In this document: one piece after another, positions 20,450-31,900 of the stretch
Layout of the letters: the number at the start of each line of letters is the position of its first letter
Position numbering within the stretch: position 1 is the stretch's first letter
Source: Fragum whitleyi
Taxonomy: Eukaryota > Mollusca > Bivalvia > Cardiida > Cardiidae
Length of the DNA stretch: 64,000 nt
Direction of reading: 5' to 3'
NCBI GenBank assembly: GCA_948146395.1
Contig: OX411543.1
Location: 47,716,517-47,780,516, forward strand
Made by a program: the position numbers and the translations under genes
The notes under the pieces: generated by a model
The model's database searches: none
Seen by the model: only the letters and a program-made list of their open reading frames with translations
Told to the model about the DNA's origin: nothing

Positions 20450-20857
20450 CAGTTAACAACATCGTGAGTTTGAAAAGGTGAATAATTTTGGAATGATTTT
20501 GGAATGAAATTGAATGAGTTTGTGGAGCGAGTTTTGAATGAGTTTAATCAGAGAGAACAAAATTAGCCATATTTGTTACCTTCCTTTAAAAAGATATGCA
20601 TATAAGTTCTATAAATAGCTTCCTATTTCTTCAAGAACCTATCAGAAGCTTGCAATTTGAATTATGTCAGTGAAATCGAGATTTTTTTTAGCAATATTTA
20701 ATTTGATTGACGTTGTTGATTCTATCCTTTTTCAGTTGGTTTTGGGCGTTTTTTGAATGGTTTGAGTTAGTGTTTAGAATGAATGAATAGAACGCTGGTG
20801 TAGTGATTTGGAATGGTTTTGATCTAGATGAAAGTCAAATTCACGATGTTTCTAACT
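20450..20857 (+). mobile_element. Family A MITE, near full length
   Basis: TA-flanked cagttaacaacatcgtgag; the far terminus is decayed (cgatgtttctaactttatta). The central hairpin has lost its left arm. Confidence 0.8.
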
Positions 20858-21019
20858 TTATTAGACTAGGTATCCGGCCCCTTCTCATTTAAACACTATC
20901 ATATTGGATTCCATTAATTCACAAGTGTGAAGTGTGAAGGATACTTCACGATAGAAATGTAAAAAACTGTTTAAAGAAATTGAAACAACCAATTTAATTT
21001 ATATAAAATGCCTTTTGAA

Positions 21020-21195
21020 TTAAGGAAGCGGTCCCGTATTAGTTCTGCAACGTTTCGTAAGTCAATAACTTAACAGTGTTATCCGAGATTTCCTGATAAT
21101 TTTCATTAGGATTTTCATTTGGAAACCTCGGTTCACACTGTTAAAGTTCATTACTTCTGAAACGTTGCGAAACTATTACGGGCCCGCTACCTTAA
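21020..21195. mobile_element. Family B hairpin downstream of gene A
   Basis: TTAA at 21020 and 21192. The arms are gaagcggtcccgtattagtt and actattacgggcccgctacc. Lies about 200 bp after the gene A stop codon, probably in or near its 3' UTR. Confidence 0.8.
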
Positions 21196-21400
21196 GCATG
21201 TCATTAGGATAATCGCTTCCTCTATTCGGTGTGCAATTAACTTCAACGCAAGACATGAGTGGATGAACAAAAGTGGCTTCACAAGGACGGACAGACAGGT
21301 GAGAAGATGCTATCTGCATACATCCAGGACGGCGATGAATGAAATGTGTCTCTTAAAGTTTTTTTTGTTTACAAAACCATCATTTACCTTGTATTAAAAT

Positions 21401-21603
21401 CTACCCAAATGGAGGCATGCCTGGTATAGCACCAAAGTTTCCATTAAACCCATGAGGTAGTCGTGGTATGGGTTGACCTCTGAATGGGTCTGACCACTCG
21501 TGTTCGAATCTGTTACCCAGGGTCTGTGGGTTCCCATCCCAACCTCTCATTAGCCCATTAGCGTGGGCCTCTCCTGCACCCGCACCGCCGTGTCTAGGGA
21601 GGT
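21401..21603 (-). CDS. Gene A exon 4 (last coding exon)
   Basis: Acceptor ttgttttccag|acctcc; encodes DLPRHGGAGAGEAHANG, GWDGNPQTLGNRFEHEW, then PRLPHGFNGNFGAIPGMPPF and G, and stops at TAG 21403-21401. A possible donor (acaag|gtaaat) lies 13 nt after the stop, so a 3' UTR intron is possible. No AATAAA is seen close by. Confidence 0.8.
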
Positions 21604-24600
21604 CTGGAAAACAATGAGAAAACCATTTAGTAAGAGAAGAGTTTATAAATCTACAAATGTAAAATATCCTTTTGCACGTCTTGTGTAAATTCAGTTGATC
21701 AATGAGAAAGGGGAACAACATCTATACAATAATAAAATTGTCATAATCGATCATGTTCTTCAACATCAGATCAAGTGAAATACCTTAGAGTAGTGGACCT
21801 AAATAGTTCCGCAAGATTTCGGAATTTATTTCTCAGTGATAACAAAGGTTACCTGATGAAATCATTAGTTCATGACTTCCGAAACGTTGTGGAACTATTT
21901 CGTGCCCACTACCTTAAGGAAGAGATTCTGTTATCGAGCTATGTGTTTGCAAATGTACAAAAACCTGCGAAAGTAAAAGATGGTACTTAGACTGCTGTGC
22001 GCATGCACCTTTGTAATATTTCGATTTTTAAACGCAAACTTTCCCTTATAAATGTTTTGACACCATAAACAAAGGGAATGCCGAATTATTTCGTTCATGA
22101 GAAGGACGGCTAAAAGTAAGTCCCAGAGTACCAAGCCATAAAATGCATTGGCAATGTTCTTAAACCACCATATCAGAGACGTGAAACTAAGAGCGTAACT
22201 CCCAATACGCAAGTGCGTAATAGGAAAAAAACCCTCTTTCGAAAAATGCCGTTGATAAATGATCATTACATCGAAACTAAAGTTTATTCAAGCTGCAGTT
22301 ACGATGTTCTGATTATTCAGCAACCCTCAAATCATAGAAAAGTGGAGCGGACGGAGGACTTTCATCTTTTGTCACAGTCCACATATCGCCTTTATCCTAA
22401 AAACTATTTGTTGGTTGTCTTCTGGGTGCGTATGAACTTCAAACTCCTAAGGTGTAACTAACTAAAATGAGTGTTCGAGAACTAGTCTCTAAGCTTTAAC
22501 TTTCGTCACAGTATAAGCAAAGAAATCTAGACGTTTGTCGTTGACCAACAAAGATGTCGACGCCACAGCTTAAGTATGTGTTTGTAAGTATGTTTTAATT
22601 GGGTTTAACACAGCTTTGATTAATACATTTCAGTCATATCGCGAATGGAGGTACTTACCATTTATTCCTGACAAGTAAAAGCAACAACTCGATAGCAAAA
22701 AACGGTCATTTTATTTTTAATAATGATCCTTCTAATAAAGAAAAGTTTACCAAGTTCTCCCATTCTAGCAGGTCGACCTAAAACTGAACTTCCGATTACA
22801 CGTCTGACATCATCAGGTAAATCTCGTAAACCACCGGATACACGGCCACCAGAAACATGGCCGCCAGAAATATGGCCGCCAGATATTCGTGATGGTATCC
22901 CCCTGGAACCGAACCTGCTACCTACAAGGTAAAAAATGGATAACAATATGGATGTTTTGTTCCTTAGCAAATTAACATTTTCGCACGATATAGCAAATAG
23001 CAGTTATAAAATATCTTAGAAAAAAAGAAGCCAACTAACATTGGAAATTCATTCAAGTAATATTGTGTCTGATTTTGCTATATTTTGAAAAAAGTACACT
23101 TTATGTAAACTTGAATACTTTTAGTATTATGGTAGGGCGGATGAATAACAATTATTCATTGCGCTGAAAAATTAAGTCAATGGATATGATAAAATAAATT
23201 TAGTGCCTTTAAAGCTTTTTGGCTTTTGTCTGCATGCAATGAAATTATTGAAGAATAATTATTGGTGCAATCTATCGACTACCTCTGTATCTATCAACCC
23301 CTTACTTCAGATATGGTTCGTATATCTATTTTTGCCATGCGTATGAAGGGTGTTGCTCTAAACCACATATAAATGGAATTATGTTGATGTTTTTGTTTGA
23401 GAAAACATCTCTTATTCGGCGCAATGAAGTAATTTTGAAAGCGATTTACAAGGGCGTAATTCTCATTACGAAATTTACGCAATTGCCTAAAAGAAATAAT
23501 CTGTTGTAAAATAACGTTGATGAATGATCATAACATCGAAACTACAGCTTATTCAAGCTGTAGTTATGATGTTTTGATTATTCACCAACATTCAAATCAT
23601 AAAAAGGGAGCGGACGGAGGGCATTCATCTTTTGTCACAGTACACATATAGCCTTATCCTATATATTTCTTGGTTGTCGCCTTCTGAGTCCAAGAGTCCT
23701 AGATACGCCTATGATTTAAATGAATCAAAAGTTGTTGTTGGCACAACACGATGGATATTCATAAATAACAATATAAAACATGGTATATCGAAATCATATT
23801 GAAAATAATTGTTTGTTTCGCTGAAAGGTCGATTGATAGTTCACCGAGTGAACAACAAAATCTATATTTTCACAAGTGGCAAAGCCACGAGTGAAAAACT
23901 AGCTTATGTTGTTTACAAAATGAAATGTCAATCAATCTTTCTCGAAAATCAGACGGTAATTCCATTTCTTTAATGCGTAAATCAGACAAAATGTATAAAA
24001 AATCAAGATTAATTTTCCTGGAGCGCGTATTTTTTCACGCAATGACTATCTAATGTTTAAGATGACGTCACTTTTTGGCTCCACTTCGATGGCGTCAGAT
24101 TGGGTGAAATGAACGACATAAATTTTTGGTATTTCACTGGTAGCGCGGGTTGATCAAAATGTTTTTCTAACGTTATTTCTCGATAAACCACAGAAAACAA
24201 TTAAATAAATATATGTATTCTGCCACAAAATCTTCTGCAAAGTTGTAAAATTTCTAAAATGTTTTTGATTCATAATAGTAACACTAATAATTAGTATACA
24301 CGTAGAATTAAACATCCAGAAAAAAATGGGTACATGAGTCTATGCGCCACCTTATCATCAATTTCGTAAGAGCGTAACATAAATACTCAGATCAGCCTGT
24401 GCACCCGCCCAGTCTGACCAGGATCTTCATTATTCGCTTTCTAGACTGTTTTCGGCTAACGACATCGTGAAATTGACAAGGTGAATGATTTTGGATTTGT
24501 ATCATATGATTGCGATGAGTGAGTTTTGAGTGAAAATAAAAGGAGATAATCCAATAATACTAAACAAATTGCTTTGCTTATTACATCCCTTTAAAGAAAT

Positions 24601-26516
24601 ATGAATATAAGTTCTGTAAATATTTTTTTCTATTTCTTCAAGAACCAATCAGACGCCTACAGTTTCAATTATTACAGTGAAATCACGAATATCGGCTTAC
24701 TATACCTACTTGAATGTAGTTGTTGATCTTATCTTTTTACGTGAATTTGGAGCGTCTGTGAATGGTTTGGGTGAGCGTTGGTATAAATGAACGGAACGCT
24801 AGGTGAGTGATTAAGAATGATTTTGATTGGCATGAATGTCAATTTCATGATCTTAATAACAATAAGACCTATAGTCCCTGTGCACAAATAGTTTAATGCA
24901 ATATGAGGACGTTCAGACTCCCCCTGCACAAGAGACATTCATTGAAATGAAATTTCGCATGTAGGCTCAAATATCATACCATGACGATCGTGACGATCTA
25001 AAGACGACGTAATTCGGGAAGGTCCGGACGTAAATCCTGTACTACGAAATGATCTTTGTGAACTAAAGCCCGGATGTCCTACTGAACCAAAACTTCTCGA
25101 TGCACCGAATGACGAAAATGATCCCCCTCTGTCGGAGAACACTGCTCCACCTGGCGGACCGAATCGTCCGCCTAAACGACCTCTAGGTCTACCTGTATAA
25201 AATGCTGAAAGGAAAGAAGGTAGTCCTTGAGTGACCAAACATCTCATTAGTACAGCTACGGCACGCTAGAGTTTCAAAGGTTCAGTTTATTACTTATATG
25301 AAAGGCTATGTCTTTTGAATCAAATCCGAACATATATATGGATGTGACATCATTACGTGTGTTTGTCATTAAATCCAGAATGACAGAAATCGTCTTTATT
25401 TATGTTTAAACAACAAAACTATAAAACCACATACGATGTGATTAAAATGGAAATAAGATTTCTGATTAGAAAATTGGTTTTTTTTCTACGAACATTTGTA
25501 GTGTCCTTCTGTTTGAATATCAACACAGAAAGGGTTTAATGCAGAGGTTCGCTGTGTTATTTTCTGTGAGACATAAAAAAGGTTGATATAGTTAACAACA
25601 TAATGAAATTGACAAGCTGAATGATATTGGAATGGTTTGGATATGAAATAGAATGAATGTGTGAAGCGAGTTTTGAATGAAATTAAAGGGGGAAGTCCAA
25701 TATCACTAATTTTGTTCAAGATTAACAAAATTCGGGATATTTTATTTACCCCCATTGAATTAAAAAACAAAAAAAAAAAAAAAAAAAAAAACGCATACAA
25801 TTTCTATTAAAAGATTTCTTTATCTTCACGAACCAAATCGTGGATTTTTCTAGCGATTTTCAATTTAAATGTAATTGTTGGTCTTATCATTTTTAGTAAT
25901 TTTGGGGCGTTTTTGAGTGGTTTAGGTGAGTGAGCGATTTAGAATGGTTTTGAATGAGATGAATGTCAATTTTACGTTGTTACTATCTGTACGTCCTGAG
26001 CGTCGTTAAGGACTAAATCAATGTCATTTATGACCCGATGCTAGTAAAAACTGCCGATATGTTTAAAAGAATGCATCAATATTTTCGAAGAATTATCTTT
26101 CATAAGTTGGTATTAATTAAAGAACAAAAAAGCTGACCGAAATATTGTTCTCGATTTAATCTTGTTCGTAAACCTTTAAATGTGCATGTGAGTGAGATTT
26201 CCAACAATTTCCAATATGCGCAAAGTAAAGACTCTGACCAGCCTGTGCATCTGCACAGTCTGACCAGAGTCTTCACTATGCGCTTAGTAGATAGATAAGG
26301 TCTCAAAGTATCTGTAGACAATCGGGTAACTTTATTTTTACTGTTTTTTGCTGTCTGGACCTCTCAGTGTTTACACGTCACGAACATTTAAAATTGTTGG
26401 AAATGTCACGCACATGCTCATATGTTAAATGTACTTACGCTGTGCTGATAACCGATGAGCCGCAATGAATAGCACGCATATTTGTATTATATTTCTCATA
26501 GTGTGGTTGTCGTGCA
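21401..26516 (-). CDS. Gene A: secreted basic Gly/Arg/Ser/Phe-rich protein
   Basis: The model joins exons 26499-26439, 25204-24980, 22921-22751 and 21603-21401, in frame throughout, giving 219 residues. Residues 1-19 form a signal peptide (MRNIIQICVLFIAAHRLSA, cut before Gln20). Residues 21-95 are basic and low-complexity (GRPRGRLGGRFGPPGG, then SF/SR-rich). Residues 107-126 carry four SGG units (SGGHISGGHVSGGRVSGG). Residues 130-140 are LPDDVRRVIGS, the motif shared with gene B. The tail is Gly/Pro/His-rich and ends MPPFG. All three coding introns are phase 1. A structural matrix, byssus or shell role is plausible from composition only; I do not recognise the family. Confidence 0.78.
21785..21917. 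mobile_element. Family B hairpin in gene A intron 3
   Basis: The arms ttagagtagtggacctaaat and ggaactatttcgtgcccact are more divergent than in the other copies. The right end keeps TTAA at 21914. Confidence 0.7.
22180..22470. mobile_element. Family G element (tacgcaagtgcgtaat, then CTGTAGTTACGATGT hairpin)
   Basis: Family G reference description. It carries a short palindrome of the acgcaagtgcgtaa type. Then comes a hairpin ttacatcgaaactaaagttt / agctgcagttacgatgt, and a tail with tggagcggacggagga, catcttttgtcacagt and tttatcct. It lies in gene A intron 3. A closer sister copy is in intron 2 at 23425. Confidence 0.65.
22751..22921 (-). CDS. Gene A exon 3 (SGG repeats and shared DVRR motif)
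   Basis: Acceptor tttttaccttgtag|gtagc; donor gaacttg|gtaaac. A 171-nt phase 1-1 exon. Its second half aligns with gene B exon 2: identical DVRR, a conserved LP before it, and GS...GRP after it. Confidence 0.83.
23425..23715. mobile_element. Family G element in gene A intron 2
   Basis: acatcgaaactacagcttat and agctgtagttatgatgttt form a better hairpin than at 22180. The tail ggagcggacggagggcattc matches closely. Both copies are in the same orientation. Confidence 0.68.
23800..24205. mobile_element. Family F palindrome-plus-tail element in gene A intron 2
   Basis: The apex cacaagtggcaaagccacga is slightly decayed. The tail has cgcgtattttttcacgcaat, TGACGTCA at 24063-24070, and the tctcgataaaccac end. 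Confidence 0.72.
24360..24450. mobile_element. Family E fragment
   Basis: tcagatcagcctgtgcaccc...cagtctgaccaggatcttca matches the family E interior; it abuts the next family A copy. Confidence 0.5.
24453..24861 (+). mobile_element. Family A MITE, near full length, gene A intron 2
   Basis: The decayed left end ggctaacgacatcgtgaaat is followed by aaaggagataatccaataat, gcctacagtttcaatta and aacggaacgctaggtgagt, and a decayed right end (tttcatgatcttaataac). Confidence 0.75.
24980..25204 (-). CDS. Gene A exon 2 (basic Gly/Arg/Ser/Phe-rich)
   Basis: Acceptor ttctttcctttcag|catttt; donor gtcatg|gtatga (a weaker GTATGA donor). It is 225 nt, phase 1-1. Encodes PFYTGRPRGRLGGRFGPPGG then alternating Ser-Phe/Arg-Ser units and ends SSLDRHDRH. 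Almost no acidic residues. Confidence 0.82.
25590..25989 (+). mobile_element. Family A MITE, near full length, gene A intron 1
   Basis: TA-flanked gttaacaacataatgaaatt and the end gttactatctg. A roughly 23-base A-run at 25768-25791 sits beside the central hairpin. Confidence 0.8.
26177..26428. mobile_element. Family E MITE next to a gene A splice donor
   Basis: The ends gcatgtgagtgagatttccaa and ttggaaatgtcacgcacatg are inverted repeats. A possible TTAAATGT duplication occurs at the flanks. The right edge is about 10 bp from the donor of the signal-peptide exon (26438). Confidence 0.78.
26439..26499 (-). CDS. Gene A exon 1 (signal peptide)
   Basis: ATG at 26499-26497; 20 codons plus one base, then donor cagc|gtaagt. 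The upstream acceptor ttggtattttcag|tgcacg at 26517 leaves 17 nt of 5' UTR. The ATG is the first in the exon and starts a hydrophobic run ending in the AXA-like LSA cleavage site. Confidence 0.83.
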
Positions 26517-26539
26517 CTGAAAATACCAAGAAAAAAAAT

Positions 26540-28107
26540 TGGTAACAATTCATTTCAAGTTTGTTAGTTTGGTTATTTTTTGAATAATTCCTTAAGTTGA
26601 TCTTCAGTTCCCTCCATCAGCAAGAAACGTTTTGATTGGTTGAAAAAAAATGATGTATTTTCCAATTTCATCTTTTTACCCCTTAAAGCAGATCAAACCA
26701 CTAATTACTCCTTTCAGGTATTTTTTTGTAAAAACAAATTTGGAAAGAACGGTAGTTTTACAAGGTTCGATATTGTAACATTTCCTAATTTAATGCCAAA
26801 CGTTAATGATAAGTTGCATATTTATTTGTAACAAAAATGTTAAATGTGAAACCTCAACAGATTTCACTTCGCAACAACTATTTCCTTATCACTTGTTAAG
26901 GTAAAATGGTACATATAATTGTTACTTGATGTTTTGGTTATATTAATAAACAAATACATGTGCCGTTTACCATGTGAATTAAAAGGAAACCAAAAGGGTA
27001 AGTTGACTAATAAACTTAACAGTTATTTGAGCTAAAAAGATTCCCTATCTTTGTGCTAGATTAAGATGATTCAGACAGAATATACACAGCAAGAAAATAC
27101 GTATTACAAAAGAATTAGTTTAAATAAACACAAACTCACTAAAAACGATATTTCAAAAAATATGAAATCACATCACTGATCTTTATCAAGTCCTTGTTTA
27201 TTGTCTGATATTTTTGACCTGATAGGCTGTGGATTAATCGTGATGCAATTCGGCCAATTCACTTTTCATTACAACGGATTCGGTCAAAAGTTTATAAGTC
27301 TTTATCACCAACGCGTTATTTATTTTCATAAAAGCATGTGCAAAGCAGTGTAAGAATTATCAGACTGACTATAATTGTTTTGTAAAATTAAACGGAATAG
27401 CTTGCTCAGTAAATGGAACAAATTCCGTCGTTCGGTTTGACGATAAAAAAGATATTTTTTTTTCTTTTTTTTTTTATATATTTTTTTTCATTTTTTCTTC
27501 TTTCAAAACCGTCAAGAGTTAATGTTTTAATGCATACAGATATGTAAATACTTTTTACAAAAATAGAGTATATTTCTAATTATATCCGGAAAATCTGCGT
27601 CACACCAACTTTAAATGTAGCGAAACATTACCCTGCCATGCCAAAAACCAATGATAATAGCAATTAGAACCTAAAATGATTTTTCGACTGTTGATGACTG
27701 GACTAAACCTGTCGTTAAAATATTGTATTGTCATTGATAATAAAACCACATGTTAAGGAAGTAGCAAATCAAACAGATAAATGAAAATCATAGCAATTAA
27801 TGTGTTGTAAACAAAATACGCGAAGAAGTGACTCGCATTTAAGAAAGGAAACATTGTTATGCGCGATTGATTTTTACATGTATCTTTATGTTCATTTTAT
27901 TCTCTATTAAGAGAACTTTTTTTTTCATTTTTAAACGATTCGAACAGAGATCTGAAATTAATTTGTAATGTTATTTAAAAGAATGTCCGATACTAACGAA
28001 TCTTTTTTACGAGAGAATATTTCAAAGGTTTATAAGTATTTGCGCACATTCCTAGTTTTGCAATAACCCCTCGAAATGCAAGGAATACTCGATTTCTTAA
28101 GCATATA
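26540..28107. other. Gene A 5' UTR intron, low-complexity AT-rich
   Basis: T-rich stretches near 27450-27500. No exon or repeat from the other families is seen, which is notable in so repeat-dense a window. Confidence 0.55.
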
Positions 28108-28255
28108 CAGTTACCAACATCGTGGAGTTGACAAGGTGAATGTTTTTAGAATAATTTTTGAAAGAAACTGAATGAGTTTGTGAAGTGAGTTTTGAGTGAA
28201 TGCTTAGGAATGGTATTGGTCGAGATGAATGTTGATTTCACGATGTTGTTAACTG
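28108..28255 (+). mobile_element. Family A MITE, internally deleted, both termini
   Basis: TA-flanked cagttaccaacatcgtgga and gatgttgttaactg; only 148 bp, keeping both end regions. Confidence 0.8.
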
Positions 28256-28441
28256 TACTATTGAATCATAGGAACGCAGCTAATCTTGTTGATGCTGTTT
28301 ATAGCGTTGTTATTGTATTTCTTTTTGTTAAATTTAGTTATAAGACGAAACGCCTAATAACTGTTCTCTACATGAAACCAAAACAAAAAAACACTGTCTT
28401 CATCAAGTTAAGAAATAACATGTTTTAAAAAAGCCTCTTAC

Positions 28442-28560
28442 CTTGGCAGTATGTAAAATATACGTAACAACTTTATTCTGGATATCAGCTCTCGTCCATA
28501 TGCGGCTAGGTTCCCCGTCTACAGCAGAAAGACCAAGTCGTTGGTCAGTCACCGTGTCCT
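28442..28560 (-). other. Possible 5' noncoding exon and promoter region of gene A
   Basis: A strong donor ctgccaag|gtaagag at 28441 follows a higher-GC stretch with no long frame. The coding exon 1 needs a spliced leader exon upstream, and this is the best candidate found. No convincing TATA box was found; taaatttat near 28600 is only weakly similar. The 5' limit is a guess. Confidence 0.35.
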
Positions 28561-28869
28561 GTCACGTGCGGACAGTTTGATTGACAGGCCGGCCATAAAT
28601 TTACCACAATTTGTGTTGATTTCATTGTTTACATGTCATGATTGAGCTGTAACCATGTCATCTGGCAGGAGTTAAGTAACAATACACGTTTATCTGAATA
28701 CATAACTAATTGTAGATCATTAAAAAGGTAGAAATGGCCTACTGACAAAGTAGGTAACAGATCCGGAAACTTTGAAAGTAGCGCACGATATCCATGTATT
28801 TCAGTATTCGTTTTCAAATCATTCTTGTTTAATATCATTAGAGTAATGAATACTTCTAAACTTTTGCTA

Positions 28870-28952
28870 CAGTCAGTAACATCTTAAAATTGACATTCAC
28901 ATCTCAATCAAAACCATTCTAAATCGCTCACCCAGTGTTCCAATCATTAATT
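28870..28952 (-). mobile_element. Family A MITE, left piece, interrupted by LINE
   Basis: cagtcagtaacatcttaaaa...gctcacccagtgttcc; it resumes at 32833 after the LINE. Confidence 0.8.
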
Positions 28953-31900
28953 AGTTTAAACATATTTTATTGCCATTTTTTTACAAACATACAGAATCAT
29001 CACGTGTGTACATGTACATATATTATCTTAGGCAAAGGGGTTTGGTCACAAGTTCGAACAACTTAGATACGACCATTCCCGTTTGGCTATTTACATAGAA
29101 AAAATGCCTCCATTTAACAAATTCAATAGCTATGTAATTCAAAAAAAGTTTTGAAGACAAAACGCGTTACGGCCATGAGATCAATACAGTAGATATGGCA
29201 ATATATATTCCAAGAGAAAAAAGAAACAAATAAATAATAGGGGGGGGGGGGGAGTCGAGTTGTCGGAGAGCTACTGTTTGCCAATCACGCATTTCGGCGT
29301 CAAAGATTTGGTTCAGGACAAATGTTATACGAGGCTGCAATGTACCATTAAAAGAACCTTTTTGTCTCTTTTATGTGGATTTGCACAGATGTAAATATGA
29401 AGGAGTTGTCTTCTATACTAAGGTCTGATGATCCAAAGAGTAGGGTTTTTACACTAAGAGGATGAAATTTATATAAACTATGGAACATTTTTACTCTTGA
29501 TGCTGTGTAAAGAGAACATTGAAAAAGAAAATGTTCGGCATCTTCAGATTGGTTTCCACACCTACATTTAGAATCTAGGGATATATGGTTCGCGTAAAGA
29601 TCCGATCTCAGGTCACTACATTTATTACGTATTCTCGTATGTATAATTGCTAATTTTCTATCACCCACAAAGTAATATGCAGGTACCTTTGAGACTGAGA
29701 ATCTTTGTAATATGCGCGATTTAAAAAGTGATAATGATGTTAAGGACTTTAAATTATCAGGAAGCTCGTTCCATAATGATACAGCAGACGGAATGAATGA
29801 TTTTGCATAGAGGTCAGTGCGACAAGCGACTAAGTCGATTTGATTTGCATTTCTAAGAGCGTAATTTGTCCTGTTATCAACTGTCCGAGGGAAAATATTT
29901 TGAAGATAATCAGGTGCAAGTCCATTTATTATTTTGAAGATAAGAATTGATTTTTGATATTTCCTTCTGTCATCGAGGGTTAGCCAACCTATTTCTACGT
30001 ATAAATTATTTAACGAAACTGACCGAGTAAGACCAGTTACTATGCGTGCTGCTTCAATTTGAATTTTCTCTAATGTATCTTTTTCTTTTAATGTGCAATT
30101 ATCCCATACCGAAGACGCATATTCTAACGTAGGTCGTAGAAATGAAAAGTATATTTGGTTTAAAGATTCTCTTTTTAGTCTAAATTTAAGATTCCTCATC
30201 ATTCCAAGAATCTTCTAAGCTGAATTTGATAGGTTATTTATATGCTCATGCCATTTTCCATTGTTGCTCAATGTAAGACCAAGATGTTTATGGCTTTCAA
30301 CAAATTGAACCTGGACATCATCGAAGAAAAGATCAGGGGGTTGGGCATTTTTGTTATTGAAGAACATAGCGACTGTTTTTGAAGGATTGAAATTGACCAG
30401 CCATAGTTTTGCCCATTGAGATACCATAATAAGGTCATGATTTAAAATACCATGAATATCAGGGATATGTGTAGCTTCACACGCCAACGAAGTGTCGTCG
30501 GCAAATAGCCTTGAAATGCTCAAAAGATTGTCTGATATATCATTTACATATACCAAGAACAACAGAGGTCCCAACACAGAGCCTTGCGGTACCCCAGCGT
30601 TTGTTGGCTTTGACCTGGACGTTGCAGTATTTACGATAACTGATTGTTTTCTGTTCTTTAAATAATCTGTAAACCAGTTTAAAAGGGAACCTTTAATTCA
30701 AAGTTGTCGTAATTTAAAGATGAGACCTTTATGCCAAACTCTATCAAATGCTTTTGATATATCACAAAATACCATACAGAGGTGTTGTTTAGAATCTAAA
30801 GACGAGACAATTTGGTGATATATCTCGAGCAATTGGTGTACAGTGGAATGTCCGCTGAGAAATCCGGATTGTTTGTTGTATATCAATTTATTAAATAAAA
30901 GGTGATTGTAAACGTGTTTATAAACACATCGTTCCATAAGTTTCCCTAAGCAACTAAGGAGGGAGATAGGTCTGTAGTTGTTTACTGAAGATTTATCTCC
31001 CTTTTTAAATAAGGGGTTAATTATTGACTCTTTCCATTTATTTGGAAATGCATTGTCAGTTAGAGACTTATTGAACAATAAACAAAGCGGATGCGAGATA
31101 CTGTTTTTAACATTTTTAAGTAGCCTATGGCTTATCAAATCGGCACCGATAGCTTTATTGATACATAGTGTATTAATGATATTTTCTATTTCTGTTGATG
31201 TTATTTGAATATGTTCTAATTTGCTATTGGATTTTTCTTCAAAAACTGGTAAGTTTGCCAAAGAATCATCGATGTGTGAGATCAATGTAAAATATTCATT
31301 AGGACGTTCTGCCTTTTCAGAATCGGAATCATGAACTACTTCCTGGCCATTTTCTATTGTTTTCAGAACCGGTATTGAAACTGATTTTTTGTTGGAATTA
31401 ACCAGATTACGGAGATATTTCCAATATTTTTTAGGGTTTTCTTGGCGAATATTGGAGAGATTTTCATCGATTAGACTAAGATAGCGTTGCTTTGCACATT
31501 TGATGTAGTTATTTACTTTATTTCTTAGAAATTTATATTTATTCCAGTCGACCTGTCGTTGTCTAGTTATTGCAATCTTCCTTTGTCTGTCACGTTGTCT
31601 GCTTAGTCGTCTTATTTCGGAGTCGTACCATGGTTTGTCATTTGGACGAATGGTTATTTCTTTTGATGGGATACATATTGACATTAATTCATATAATCGT
31701 TTAGTAAAACGGTCGCAAGCATCGTTTATATCCGTATTAAGTATAAAGTTCCAGTTTTCTGAAGCTATCAAATTATTTAGTCTGTCGTAGTCCGCACGAT
31801 TATAATACCAGACTGTTCTTTTTGAGCATATTGATGGTAAATATTTGAAACTGGTAAGTTCAAGTGTTGCCTTGTGGTCACTGATACTATAGTCAACGTC

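Noticed and set aside
8803..26516. Genes A and B as a single gene
   Set aside because: A weak donor over the gene A stop (ttgg|gtagat) would even match the phase of the gene B exon 1 acceptor, but the join would place a second signal peptide in mid-protein. Both halves have complete start, signal and stop structures.
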